Shown here piece by piece: positions 1 to 12,100 of a DNA stretch of 64,000 nucleotides. The notes beneath the pieces are model-generated. The model made no database searches and was not told where the DNA came from. It saw only the letters and a program-made list of their open reading frames with translations. Positions within the stretch are counted from its first letter, which is position 1. Each line of letters begins with the position of its first letter. Source of the DNA: TH-plancto1 sp043777375 (GTDB lineage Bacteria; Planctomycetota; Planctomycetia; Planctomycetales; Planctomycetaceae); the NCBI GenBank assembly GCA_043777375.1, contig JAYWHX010000014.1, positions 1-64,000 of the forward strand, given 5' to 3'. A program made the translations under genes and the position numbers.

Positions 1-29
1 GGGGGGGGGCCCCACCCCCCCCCCCCCCG
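1..29. other. Homopolymer G/C run at window edge
   Basis: Nine G are followed by C tracts broken by a single A. The run does not resemble the surrounding coding-type DNA and is most simply a low-quality contig end. No biological role is claimed. Confidence 0.6.
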
Positions 30-74
30 TCTCTCTGGCCGATCACTTCGCTCCGTCCGCTACAACCGGACATC

Positions 75-105
75 GAGGTGGTGACAGGCACGCACTCACC
101 ACCTC
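75..105 (-). terminator. Stem-loop just after the giant gene
   Basis: The arms GAGGTGGTGA (75-84) and TCACCACCTC (96-105) are a perfect 10-bp inverted repeat with an 11-nt loop. The structure begins 3 bases past the TAA stop (110-108) of the giant minus-strand gene. No T-run follows on the minus strand, so it may be a factor-assisted terminator or an RNA 3'-end stabiliser rather than a classical intrinsic terminator. Confidence 0.5.
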
Positions 106-107
106 AC

Positions 108-3100
108 TTACAACCAGTTCAGCGGATTCAGGTTCTCACGGTGATCCGCTGCCAGTGACTCCCCAGCGGTTGCTCCCAGCACACCATTCGCAGTCGATTG
201 GAAGCCATACGTACTCGCGAATTGCAGCTGGCTATACGTCTGCTCCGACAGCTGGAACCCGGACGAACCGAGTGGCACTTGTCCGGTGGAGACGTGTTCG
301 ATGACGATCCGAGGAGCGTCGCTCGGCAGATTGGCTGGAAGCCGGACCATCCAATTCCCCGCCGAATCCGCGATGGCACGTGATTCAGCGAGTACTGATC
401 CATCGACCGAGTAGATCCTGGCCACCAGTTGAGTCCCTGGCCGTGCAATTCCAGATAGAATCGGATTACTGCCCAGTTCGAGCAACAGACGCGATAGCAC
501 AACCTCACTGTGAGACCACGCTTGCGGTGCGAACTGATTGCTCGGCCCTGACAAGTTATTGAAGCTGTCGAATCCGAAGAACGCCACAGTCACTGGCGTC
601 GAGGAAGAATTTCCAGCTCCGTCTGTCGAGACAACCGTGACCTCGTCCTCGTTGCTCAGCTGCGGGAACATCCCGGTCAGAGTCCACTTGCCATCTGGCC
701 CCACGGTCGTCATAACCGGTTGACCGCTTTGGTCGAGGATCGGGTCGCCGTCTCGATCAAGCAAAGTGATGACCGTCCCTGGCTCGCCGGTTCCCGACAG
801 ATTGTCGGGGAACGTCAGATCGACAACCACACCTACTGGATCAGTTGTGTCGACCACGATCGTCAGAACCGGGGATTGTGGCCCCAGGTTTCCTACAGGA
901 TCGGTGAAGGTGACCGTCACAGCATGCGCCCCATCATTGAGTGGTGAGTCCGGATCAACACTGACGGTGTAGCTGCCATCCGGATTGACGATCGCAGTCC
1001 CCACCGGCAGGCCATCGACATACAGAGTGACTGTACTGCCTGGCTCCCCGGAGCCAGCTGGTCCACTGAACGCTGGCGTATTGTCATTCGTCAGATCGTC
1101 GGTGCTGGAAGTTCCGCTATCGGAGGCATCGATCAGATCAGGAGCCGTCGGTGCTGCCGTGGGTGGCGTCGAGTCCAGCGTGAACGTCGAGTTCACCGGA
1201 TCGCCCGCGTTCCCCGCAGCATCCGTCTCAACAGCTGACACTGTGATCGGCCCATCGACGAGAGCCGTCATATCGGTCGGCGGAATCGTCCACGTGCCAT
1301 CTGGACTGACGATCGCTGCCACGGGGCCGACTGTATTCCCAGCTCCATCGGTGAACGTCACCAACACTGTCGAGGTCGGCTCGACACCGGTGCCACCGAC
1401 CACAACAGCGACTTGCTCCGCCGCGTTGACGACATCGTCAGGCGTCACTGGTCCGTTGATCACCAATCCATCAGGAGCAGTCGTGTCGACGATGATCGCC
1501 AGCACCGGGGATAGTGGCCCCTCGTTACCCGCAGGGTCAGTGTATGTGACGGTCACATCATGCGGCACATCCGCCAGTGCTGAGCCCGGATCGACCGTCA
1601 CTTCGTAGCTGCCATCTGGATTCACAATTGCTGTTCCGACCGGCTCCCCATCAATGTACAGCGTCACCGTACTGCCTGGTTCACCGGAGCCAGCTGGACC
1701 GTTGAAGGTCGGTGTCGTGTCATTCGTCAGTTCATCTTCGCTGACCGAGCCACTGTCCGATTCATCGACCAGGTTCGGTGGAGTCAACGCATTTGGCGGT
1801 GTCGTGTCCTTATCAAAGGCACTGGTGACTGGTTCGCCGACGTTGCCTGCCTCATCCGTCTCGGTCGCAGTGATCGTGATCGGTCCATCGACCAGCGTAG
1901 AGATATCCGTTGCCGGAACCGTCCACGTGCCATCGAGATTCACGGTCGCCGCGATTGGCCCTAGGACATTCCCCTCACTGTCAGTCAGAGTGACCGAGAC
2001 AGTTGATCCTGGCTCAGCACCCGTCCCGGTGAGAGCCACGACCGGAGATTCCGTCAGGTTCACCACGTTGTCTGTGGTCACCGGACCATCGATCCCCAAC
2101 CCATCTGGGGCAGTCGTGTCGATGATGAATTCCAACGATGGAGACAGCGGCCCCTCGTTCCCCGCAGGGTCGGTGAAGCTCACAGCGACATCATGTGGGC
2201 CTTCAGTCAGCGGACTGCCAAGTGGCACACTGACGGAGTAACTGCCGTCTGAGTTGACCAAGGCCGTACCGACGGGTTCCCCATCCACATACAGCGTGAC
2301 CGTGCTACCTGGCTCACCCGTTCCCGCTGGGGCATCGAACGTCGGAGTGTTGTCGTTCGTCAGGTCATCCGTGTCGCTCTCTCCACTGTCAGTCAGGTCA
2401 GTCAGGTTCGGAGCGATCAGAGCGGCTTCCGGCTCCGTGGTGTCGATCACGACTGCCAGCGGCTCACTCGGCTCCGATTCGTTCCCAGCTGGGTCCGTGA
2501 AGGTCGCCGTGATGTCATACGGGCCATCGGCCTGCGGATCGACAGTCACCGTGTAACTGCCATCCTCGTTGACAATGCCTGTCCCAATCGCAACGGGCGG
2601 GCCAGTGGGTTCACCTGTCTCATCCAGCGGCGTCGCGTAGATGGTGACAGTGTCGCCCTCGGTTCCCGTTCCCGGAGGAGCCGAGAAGTCCGGCGTATTG
2701 TCGTTTGTGAGATCATCAGTCTCCGAGGTGCCCGAGTCAGTGGGGCTAGTCAGATCGACAATCGGAGGTGCGGGCGGCGGAGTCGTGTCGAGCGTGAAGC
2801 TGCTCGTGACCGGCTCGGCGACATTTCCAGCTGCATCGGTCTCAGTCGCGGTGACCGTGATCGGCCCGTCAAGGAGCGACGAGATGTCAGTGGCGGGAAT
2901 CGTCCATGTGCCATCTGGGTTCACAGTGGCCGAGATCGGTCCGAGTTCGTTCCCTTCGCTATCGGTCAGCATCACCTCAACGGTCGATGTCGGCTCTGCT
3001 CCGGTTCCCGAGATCACCGTCGTCGGTGCTTCGGCTCCGTTGACGACGTTGTCCGTCGTGACGGGTCCATCAATCGCCAGCTCCGTCGGCTCGGTCGTGT

Positions 3101-6100
3101 CAACCACGATCGCCAAATCGGGCGACTGCGGTCCTTCGTTTCCGGCCACATCGGTGAACGACACCGTCACATCGTACGGCCCATCCGTCAGTGGATTCAT
3201 CGGGTCGACCGAGACGGTATAAGAGCCGTCCGCATTGACAATGGCCGTACCCACAGCCACCGGTGGTCCGGTTGGATCACCGTTCTCATCCAGCGGAGTC
3301 ACATACAGTGTGACCGTGCTGCCTGGCTCACCCGTGCCCGCTGGGGAATCGAACGTCGGTGTCGTGACATTCGTCAGATCATCCGTGCTGGACGACCCGC
3401 TATCTGTCGGATCGGTGAGGTTCGGCGCGATCGGAGCCGCCTCGGGGGCGACTGTGTCCTTCATAATCTCAGCTGTGACCGTTTCGCTGGTATTCCCAGC
3501 CGCATCGGTGGCGGTGGCCGAGACGGTCAACACGCCGTCATCCAGTGTTGACAGGTCGACCTCATTGCTCAGGATCGTCCAGACCCCTTCGGCATCGGTC
3601 GTCACAGAGACCGTCACTGGATCGGTCAGTGGGTTACCATCGTCGATCGTGACATCGATCACGCTGTTCGGCTCGGCAGTTCCCATGACGAGAACATCCA
3701 CAACCTCGACGGCATTGACGATGTTGTCGACCTCAATCGGAGTGCTGATCGTCAGTGGATCGACAGCTGCCGGGTCAGTCGTAGGGGCGGTCGTATCAAC
3801 CACGATCGCCAAAGCTGGCGACTGAGGTCCTTCATTACCCGCCAGATCGGTGAACGTCACTGTGACATCGTACGGGCCATCGGCCAGGGGATTCATCGGG
3901 TCAACGCTGACGGTGTAGCTGCCATCCACATTGACGATGGCAGTACCGACGGCCACGGGTGGACCTGTCGGATCACCGTTCTCATCGAGTGGAGTGACAT
4001 ACAGAGTGACCGTACTTCCGGGTTCGCCAGTTTCAACCGGGGCATCGAACGTCGGCGTCGTGACGTTGGTCAGGTCATCCGTGTTCGAGCTTCCGCTGTC
4101 GGTCGCGTCGGTCAAGTTCGGCGCAATCAAGGCCGCGACTGGCTCAGTCGTATCAACGATGATCGCGAGGGCTGGCGACTGCGGTCCTTCGTTACCAGCG
4201 ATGTCGGTGAAGGTCACCGTCACGTCATACGGGCCATCGGCGAGCGGATTCATCGGGTCTACGCTGACGGTATAGCTGCCGTCTTCGTTGACGAGTGCCG
4301 TACCGACCGCCACCGGTGGACCGGTCGGATCACCGTTCACATCGAGCGGAGTCACATAGAGCGTGACCGTGCTGCCGGGCTCGCCTGTCCCTGCGGGAGC
4401 GTCAAACGTCGGAGCGTTGTTCGCGGTATTGTCATCGGTATCCGAGACGCCCGTGTCTGTGGGGTCAGTCAAGTTCGGCGCGATGAGTGCAGCCTCTGGC
4501 GGTGTGGTATCGAGCGTAAAGCTGCTCGTGACCGGCTCACTCAGGTTCCCTGCGGCATCCTCTTCGATCACCGACACGGTGATCGGTCCATCCAGCAGCG
4601 ATGTGATATCGGTCGGTGCTATGGTCCATGTGCCGTCGGGATTCACCGTGGCTGCGACCGGGCCGACTGAGTTCCCCATACTATCGGTGAAGGTCACCTC
4701 GACCGTACTGGTCGGTTCAACGCCCATCCCACTGACGACTGTGACCGGAGCTTCGTCAGCATTGGAGAAGTCATCCTCCATCACCGGAGCATCAATCGCG
4801 AGCTGGCTCGGCTCAGTGATATCGATGATGATCGCCAGGATCGGCGACTCGGGCCCTTCGTTTCCAGCTGGGTCCGTGAAACTGGCGGTCACATCGTGCG
4901 GACCTTCGGCAATCGGAGCGGTCGGTGTGACTTCGTAGCTACCGTCCAACGCGACAATCCCTGTCGCGACGAGTTCTCCATCCACATAGATCGCGACCAC
5001 ATCCCCTGCGACTCCCGTCCTAGCGGGAGCCGTGAATGTCGGCGTTTGGTCATTCGTTAGGTCATCGGAGACCGAAGCTCCGGCTGAGTCAGTCGCATCG
5101 GTCATGTCAACCAGCGGAGGCGCCACCGGCGGTGTCCGGTCGAGGGTTAATGTCGTCGAGACGCCTGGCCCTTCGTTGCCAGCGTTGTCTGTCTCAGTGG
5201 CAACCACCGTGATTGGCCCATCGGTCAGCCCGCTGAAATCCTGATCCGGAATTGTCCAGGTGCCATCGGCGTTCACCGTAGCAGCAATCGGACCGAGTTC
5301 GTTCCCTATTGAGTCGGTGATGACCACCGAAACCGTCGAGGTTGGCTCAGCTCCGCTTCCCGCGATCGTCACATCGGGCGACTCGGCGAGGTTGACGACA
5401 TGATCTCCCTCGATCGTCGAGGTGTCCGCGTTCGTAATCAACAGATCCAGTGGATCAGTCGTGTCGACGATGATCGCCAAGCTCGGCGACTGATCACTCT
5501 CATTCCCTGCTGGATCAGTGAACGTCACCGTAATCAGGTAAGGGCCATCCGCCAGTGGATTCCCGGGATTGGTCGGCACGCTGTACAAGCCCGTCGGACC
5601 AGTCGTAGCGATCCCGATGGCCACTGGAGGACCGGTTGGATCACCATTCTCGTCGACCGGCTGAGCGTAGATCGTGGCTGTACTTCCGGGCTCCCCGCCA
5701 TTGCCACTGAAGGTCGGGGTGTTGTTACCTGTCAGATCGTCGGTATTCGAAGAGCCAGTATCAGTCGGCGTCGTCAAGTTCGGTGGATTCACAGCTGCCA
5801 GTGGTGCCGTGACATCAATCGTGACTTCATTCGTCGTATTGTCATTCGAACGATTGTTTGCTGGGTCCCAGTTCGAGGCACTGACATTGTATCGCCCTGG
5901 ATTCAGAGCTGGCTCACCATCCAGATTCAGCGACCATGTCCCGTCAGGATTCGCTGTCAGTTGTGGATCGCTGGCTGCCGGATTGTTGAGGTCACGGATA
6001 TAGGTGAAACCGTTGACGACCACTTGCAGAATCGTCGCATCGCCCGCAGCCCATGTCCCGGTGATCGTCGGCGTGACATCGTTGGTCACGAGAATGTTGA

Positions 6101-9100
6101 CCGTCGGACGCACCGGAGGAGTGACATCGACCGTCAGCTCGTTGGCCGTCGAGTCATTCGAACTGTTACCTGCCTCATCACTCGACACCACACTTACGTC
6201 ATACACAGATCCCGGCAAGAGCGGCTGTCCGTTGAGGTTCAACGTCCAGTTTCCGCTGCCATCGGTCGTCAGTTGCGGGTTCGTTCCGAGAACGTAAATC
6301 ACCCCATTGACGGTAACTTCCAATTCGCTGGCCGTCGCATCGTCCCAGGTGCCGGTAAGAGTCGGCGTCTGGTCATTCGTGACGAGGGTGTTGACCGTGG
6401 GCGGTGCTGGGTCGATCGAGTCATGATCGATCAGATGCGAAGCCGTCGTCGAGACATTCCCGGCGAGGTCGGTTGCGATGGCTGTGATCGTAATGGTGCC
6501 TAGATCGAATCCACTGAGGTCGACTTCCTGGCCAGCGATCGACCAGAGGCCAGCCCCATCAGCCATGACCGTTACGGTGACCGTGTTCCCGGTGCCATCC
6601 GTCAGCGTCACTTCGACAGAGGCATTCGGATCGGTGGTTCCAGTCACCAGGACAGCGTCGTCCTCGTCGTCGCTCAGTCGGTCATCCCCCATCACCGGAC
6701 CGGTGATCGTCACAGCGATCAGCGAATCATGCTCAAAGGTCGTAATTACCGGGTCGCTGGTGTTCCCAGCGAGGTCAGTCGCTGTGGCTGAGACATCCAG
6801 CGTTCCCTGATCAAAGGAGCTCAGATCGAGTTCATCGCCCAGAATTGTCCAGACGCCCATCGGATCGGTGATCGCGGTTACAGTGACCGTGTGTCCCGAG
6901 GGATCGCTGACAGTCAGTGTGACGATCGAGTTCGGCTCAGAGGTCCCCGTCAGCAGGACATCGTTGTCTTCTGCTGCGTTGGCAGTGTTGTCTCCTTCGA
7001 TGGGGGTCGTAATCGTCAGAGCGTTGGGGTCCATGGGGTCGATCGACGGTGCGATCGTATCGAGCACGATATCGTGTGTATCGAGTGAGGGAGGATTGCC
7101 CGCTTCATCGACTGCTGTCGCGGTGATCGTCAGTGGTCCTTCATTGAGTCCGCTGAGGTTGACCTCCTGGCCTGCAATGGTCCAATTTCCGGTCGAGTCT
7201 GTTGTAACGATAACCTCGACGGGTGGATTCACACCATCGGAGATCGAGACGGTCACGGTGCTATTTGGCTCGGCAGTACCAGTGACGAGCACGTCCCCAA
7301 CTTCCACCTCATTGACGATGTCATCTCCTTCCACGGGGCCGGTAATGACGACCGCCTCCGTCACTGTGTCATGCACTGGCGTTGCCGTCGCTGTTGGGGA
7401 GATGTTCCCAGCGGCATCGGTCGTGAAGGCTTTGACCGTTAGCGGGCCATCATCGAGCCCCGACAGATTGAGACCGGCGACGGGCACGGTCCAGTTCCCC
7501 ATCGCATCGACAAGAACATTGATCGTGACTGGAGGAGTCAGCGGGTTCCCGTCATCGACAGTCAGCGTCAATGTCGTATTCGGTTCACCAGTTCCGGTGA
7601 TGGCTGCGTCATCATCCTCAGCTGCGTTGATGATGTCATCGCCTTCGATCGGCCCGTCGATCGTCGGTGCAGCTGGAGCGGTCAAGTCGATCAGCAATTC
7701 AGCGGTCGTCACATCGGTGAGCGAGTTCCCGGCCAGATCGGTCGACGTCGTTGTCACGCTGTAGATGTCTTCTGGCAATCCAGCCACAACTCCCACGCTC
7801 AAGTTCAACGTCCATGTGTCGCCCACTGCAGTGAGCTGTGGGTCGGTCCCCAGAACGTAGGTGACACTGTTCACCGTGACCGACAGTTCTACCGCATCGC
7901 CGCTGTCATACTCGCCGGTGAGAGTCGAACGAGTATTATTGGTCGCCAGTGAGACAACAGTCGGCGTCTCCATCGCATGCGGACCGGCGGAGTCGTTCGT
8001 GTCAACGGTGAATGGCAAATCGACCGAACTGGAGAGATTTCCTGCTTGATCGGTTTGCTCGACTGAGACCTCGTAGTCACCATCGTCGAGCACAGTCGTC
8101 GTATAGTCAAAGCTCCAGTTTCCGCTGGCATCCGCCGTTGTGGTTCCGATCGAGACCCCGTCGAGGTAGACCTCGACACTCGCATTCGGATCAGCGGAGC
8201 CACTGAAGACGAGCGTGTTGTCATTCGTGTACTCGTCCGTGCCCGAGGCTCCGGAGTCGATTGAAATCGCGGTCACGGTCGGGACGGTCGTATGCGGGCC
8301 ACTTACGGCGTCGCTATCGACCGTGAACGCGAAGTCAGGTGACGGGCTGGTGACATTGCCCGCGAGGTCAGTCTGCACACCGGTCAGTACGTAGTCGCCG
8401 TCAGGCAGGACCACACTGGTGTAGTCAAAGGTCCAGTTCCCAGCGGCATCGATGTTCGTCGTCCCGATGCTGACCCCATCGAGGAACAGCTCCAGCACAG
8501 AGTTCGGCTGCCCAGTGCCCGAGAACTCCAACGTGTTGTCACTAGTGTATTCGTCGGTCGCCGACACACCGGTGTCATCACTCATCGAAGAGATCAACGG
8601 CAAGGCCGCAATCGATCCCGTGCCCGTGTTGGTGTCGACAACGAAGTCAAACGGGGCAGACAGGTCGGAGACATTCCCCGCGTCATCCGTCGAAGTCGCC
8701 GTCAGTACGTACGGACCATCCGCCAGAACTGTTGCCGTGTAATCGAGGCTCCACAATCCAGCTCCGTCAGCCATGACGGTGCCAATCGAGACGCCATCCA
8801 AGAACACTTCGACCAAGCTGTTCGCCTCAGCGGTGCCACTGAAAATCAGCGTGTTGTCGCTCGTGAAGGCATCGGTCGAGCTACTTCCCGTGTCATTACT
8901 AATCGCGGTGACGACCGGTGGCTCGGGGTTGTCAGTGTCGACGACTGCCACGTAGATCGGCGATGTGGCGATATTCCCCGCTGGATCAGTCTGAACAGCG
9001 GTCAACTCATATGTCGCATCCGGCAGCGTTGCCGAGGTGTGGTCAATGCTCCACAAACCGGCCCCATCGGCCATGACAGTCCCAATCGAGACACCGTCGA

Positions 9101-12100
9101 TGAAGACCTCGACCGAAGAGTTCGGCTGGGCCGTGCCGCTGATGATGAGTGTGTTGTCGCTGGTGACTGCATCAGTACCGGACGCCCCACTATCGAGGCT
9201 GATCGCACTGACGACCGGGCCTTGAATCAAGGTGCCTGTACCCGTATTGGTGTCAACCACGATGGCAAACGGATCACTCAATACGGACGTGTTGTCAGCC
9301 GCATCTGTCGACGTGGCGGTCAGCACATACGGACCATCAGCGAGAGTGGTCCCCGTATGATCGAACGACCAGTTCCCAGCGCCATCGACGGCCACCGTCC
9401 CCAGGCTGACTCCATCCAGGAACAGATCGAGCGTGCTGTTCGGCTCAGCGGTGCCGGAGATCGTCAGCGTGTTGTCGCTCGTGAAGCCATCGGTACTCGA
9501 AGGCCCGGTATCATCACTGATTGCAGTAATGACCGGTTTGTTCGGAGCAATCGTGTCAGCCGTGTAGTCGACGGTGACGTTGGCCACATTCGAGCTATCG
9601 CTGCCATCATTAACAACATACGAGATCACTCGATCGGTCGGCGTTCCCGAACTGCTGGAGAACTGAATCCCGGCCAGCACGGCTTCGTAGTCAGCTGGTG
9701 AGGCCGCACCGCTCAAGGTCAGTTCACCAGTCGCTGGGTTGTAGGCCGTGACCACAATCCCCGCGAGTGTCGCTGCTGCCTGGGCCGCTGGAGTGAGAGT
9801 CAGCAAATCGTTCGTGCGATCGATATTCGAGATCGTGACCGTGGCTGACTCGATCAACGTATCGTCCACATCGCTCACGGTGACGGTCGGAGCCACCACA
9901 ACTTCGGGGCGGTCCTGCGTGTAAGTCGGCGAGCCTGTCGCGGTGATGACGGGCGGATCATTCTCCGCAGTGATCGTGATCTGACTGGTGGCAGTGTTAC
10001 TAGTCCCCCCATCCCCATCTGTCACGACTGCTGTAATGGTGCGAGTGGCAGCTGGAGTATCATCCGAATTGGCATAAGTGAGTGACTGGAGCAGAGCATC
10101 GACGGCCCCCGGAGTCGCGTTGGCGGTAAAGTCGATGATCAGGTCGCTGCCATCCGATCCATCGGATCCCGTGCGAACGGTCCCGATGACAACACCTCCG
10201 TAGGTGATCGTCGTTCCGCTAAAACCGATCAGCCCCGGTCCTGTCCCGATGTCCATGAAGGACAACTGGTCGTCCGTGCTACCGGCGTCCATCACGTCAT
10301 AGCTGATGGTGAGCGTACCGCCATTGAGGTTCAGCGAATCGGTGTCAGTAACACTGACTGAAATGTCGACGAGCTGTGGCCCACTGTTGACCGCCGATTC
10401 GGTGAAGGTGATCGAGTTGAGGTCAGCAATCGCTGGGGGATCGTTCGTCGGCTCGACCGAGATCGTCGAGGTGGACGTATTGGAATTCGCATTGCCATCG
10501 TTGATGGTGATCTCGATGACACGTGGTGTCGTCGATGGAGTATCACTCGTGTTCTCGAAGCGTAGAGCCGCCAGCGATGTCTGGTAGTCGGCCAGTGTGG
10601 CAGATCCAGTCAGCGTGATCGTGACGATCCCCGACACACCCGTATCGATGACCGCATTGATGCCGCCTGGCAGGCTCGAAGCGAATAACAGCACATCACC
10701 CGCTTGGGCATTGGTCAGAACGACCAGCGCTGACTCAATGTTGAAGTCATCTGGATCACTGACAAGCACGGTCGAATGCGTAACCGCGATCGCTGGTCCG
10801 TTCTCTGTAAACAGATTGGCATAGCCAGTCCCGGCAGCCACAGTCGACAGATCGAGTACCGGAACATCATTCACCGGCGTCACGTTGATGACCGTCGAGA
10901 GGCTGGCCAGTTCATTCTCACTGCCGCCGTCATCGATCGTGACCTCGATCGTGCGGGCTGCGGCAGGTGTATCAGACGAATTCGCGTAAGTCAGATTCTG
11001 GATCAGCGCTTCCACCGCTGCCGGGGTCGCGTTGGTGTTGAAGTTGATCACCAGCGGCGATCCGTTCGCCCCATCCTGGCCAGCGGAGATCGTCCAAATG
11101 ACGACACCGCCGAAGGTGACGTTCGTGCCATCAAAGCCAATCTGTCCAGGGCCAGTTCCCTGATTCTGGATCGAGAGGCTGTCCTCAGCTCCCCCACCCA
11201 CGGAGTAGTCGATCGTGAGTGATCCACCGTTGAAGTGCGGTGAATCGATATCGGTCACGCTGACATCGATGTCGATCAGCTGTGGCCCGCCGTTGACCTG
11301 CGTTTCGGTGAAGGTGACGGATGGCACCAGATTGGTGAAGACCGGTGGATCGTTGACGGGATTGATCGTGATCGTGATCGTATCGCTGTTAGTTGCTATC
11401 GACCCGTCGGACTCCGTCGCGGTGGCCAACACGCTGAGCGTGGTCTCGCCGTTCCCATCGGGGGTCGGGATGTAGAACAGCGTGGCCAGGTTCCATCCAG
11501 TCACGACCGCAGTCGAGCCATCGGCTGGCGAGGTGTACGTATTGGTTCCATCTGTCAGGACATACCCAGCGGGGATGTTGCCAATCTCCAGCGTGAGCAC
11601 TTCGGAGCCATCATTGTCGCCCAGAACCACGGCGATGTGCCCGGCGAGACTCACGCCGACGGTGTCTTCATCATCGATCGCATCGACCGTGGAAAGGATC
11701 GGCGTGTCAGCCACTGGTGTCACCGTGACAGCGACGGTCTCTGATTCGAGTCCATTGGTGACCACGACGTTATAGTTACCGCTGTAGTTCGTCGGCGAAA
11801 CAACGCTCAAGGTCGCGATGCTGGCCGCTGGGACTGACCATAGGCCGCCCCCCAGATCGGTTCCGGCTGAGAGAGTAGTGCCCGTCGGGGCTCCGCTCAA
11901 ATCGATCGTAAATGGAGCCGCAGCGACCGAGTTGACGATCCCCAGGCTGATGCCGCCGACCTGATCCTCGGGACCGGTGACTGCACTCGGGGCTGTGAAC
12001 TGGTTCAAGACATGGACGGTCGAGGTCACGGTATTGCTGGTGGCTCCACCGGCATCAACAGCCGAGATGCTGATCACGCGGTCGCCGTGGGTCGCCTCGA

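Noticed and set aside
1..29. G/C run as a quadruplex or regulatory element
   Set aside because: Its place at the very edge and near-pure composition fit a sequencing or assembly artefact better.
560..9570. Regular repeats that might suggest a CRISPR array
   Set aside because: Units are about 300 bp, diverged and protein-coding; there are no short identical repeats with unique spacers and no cas genes.
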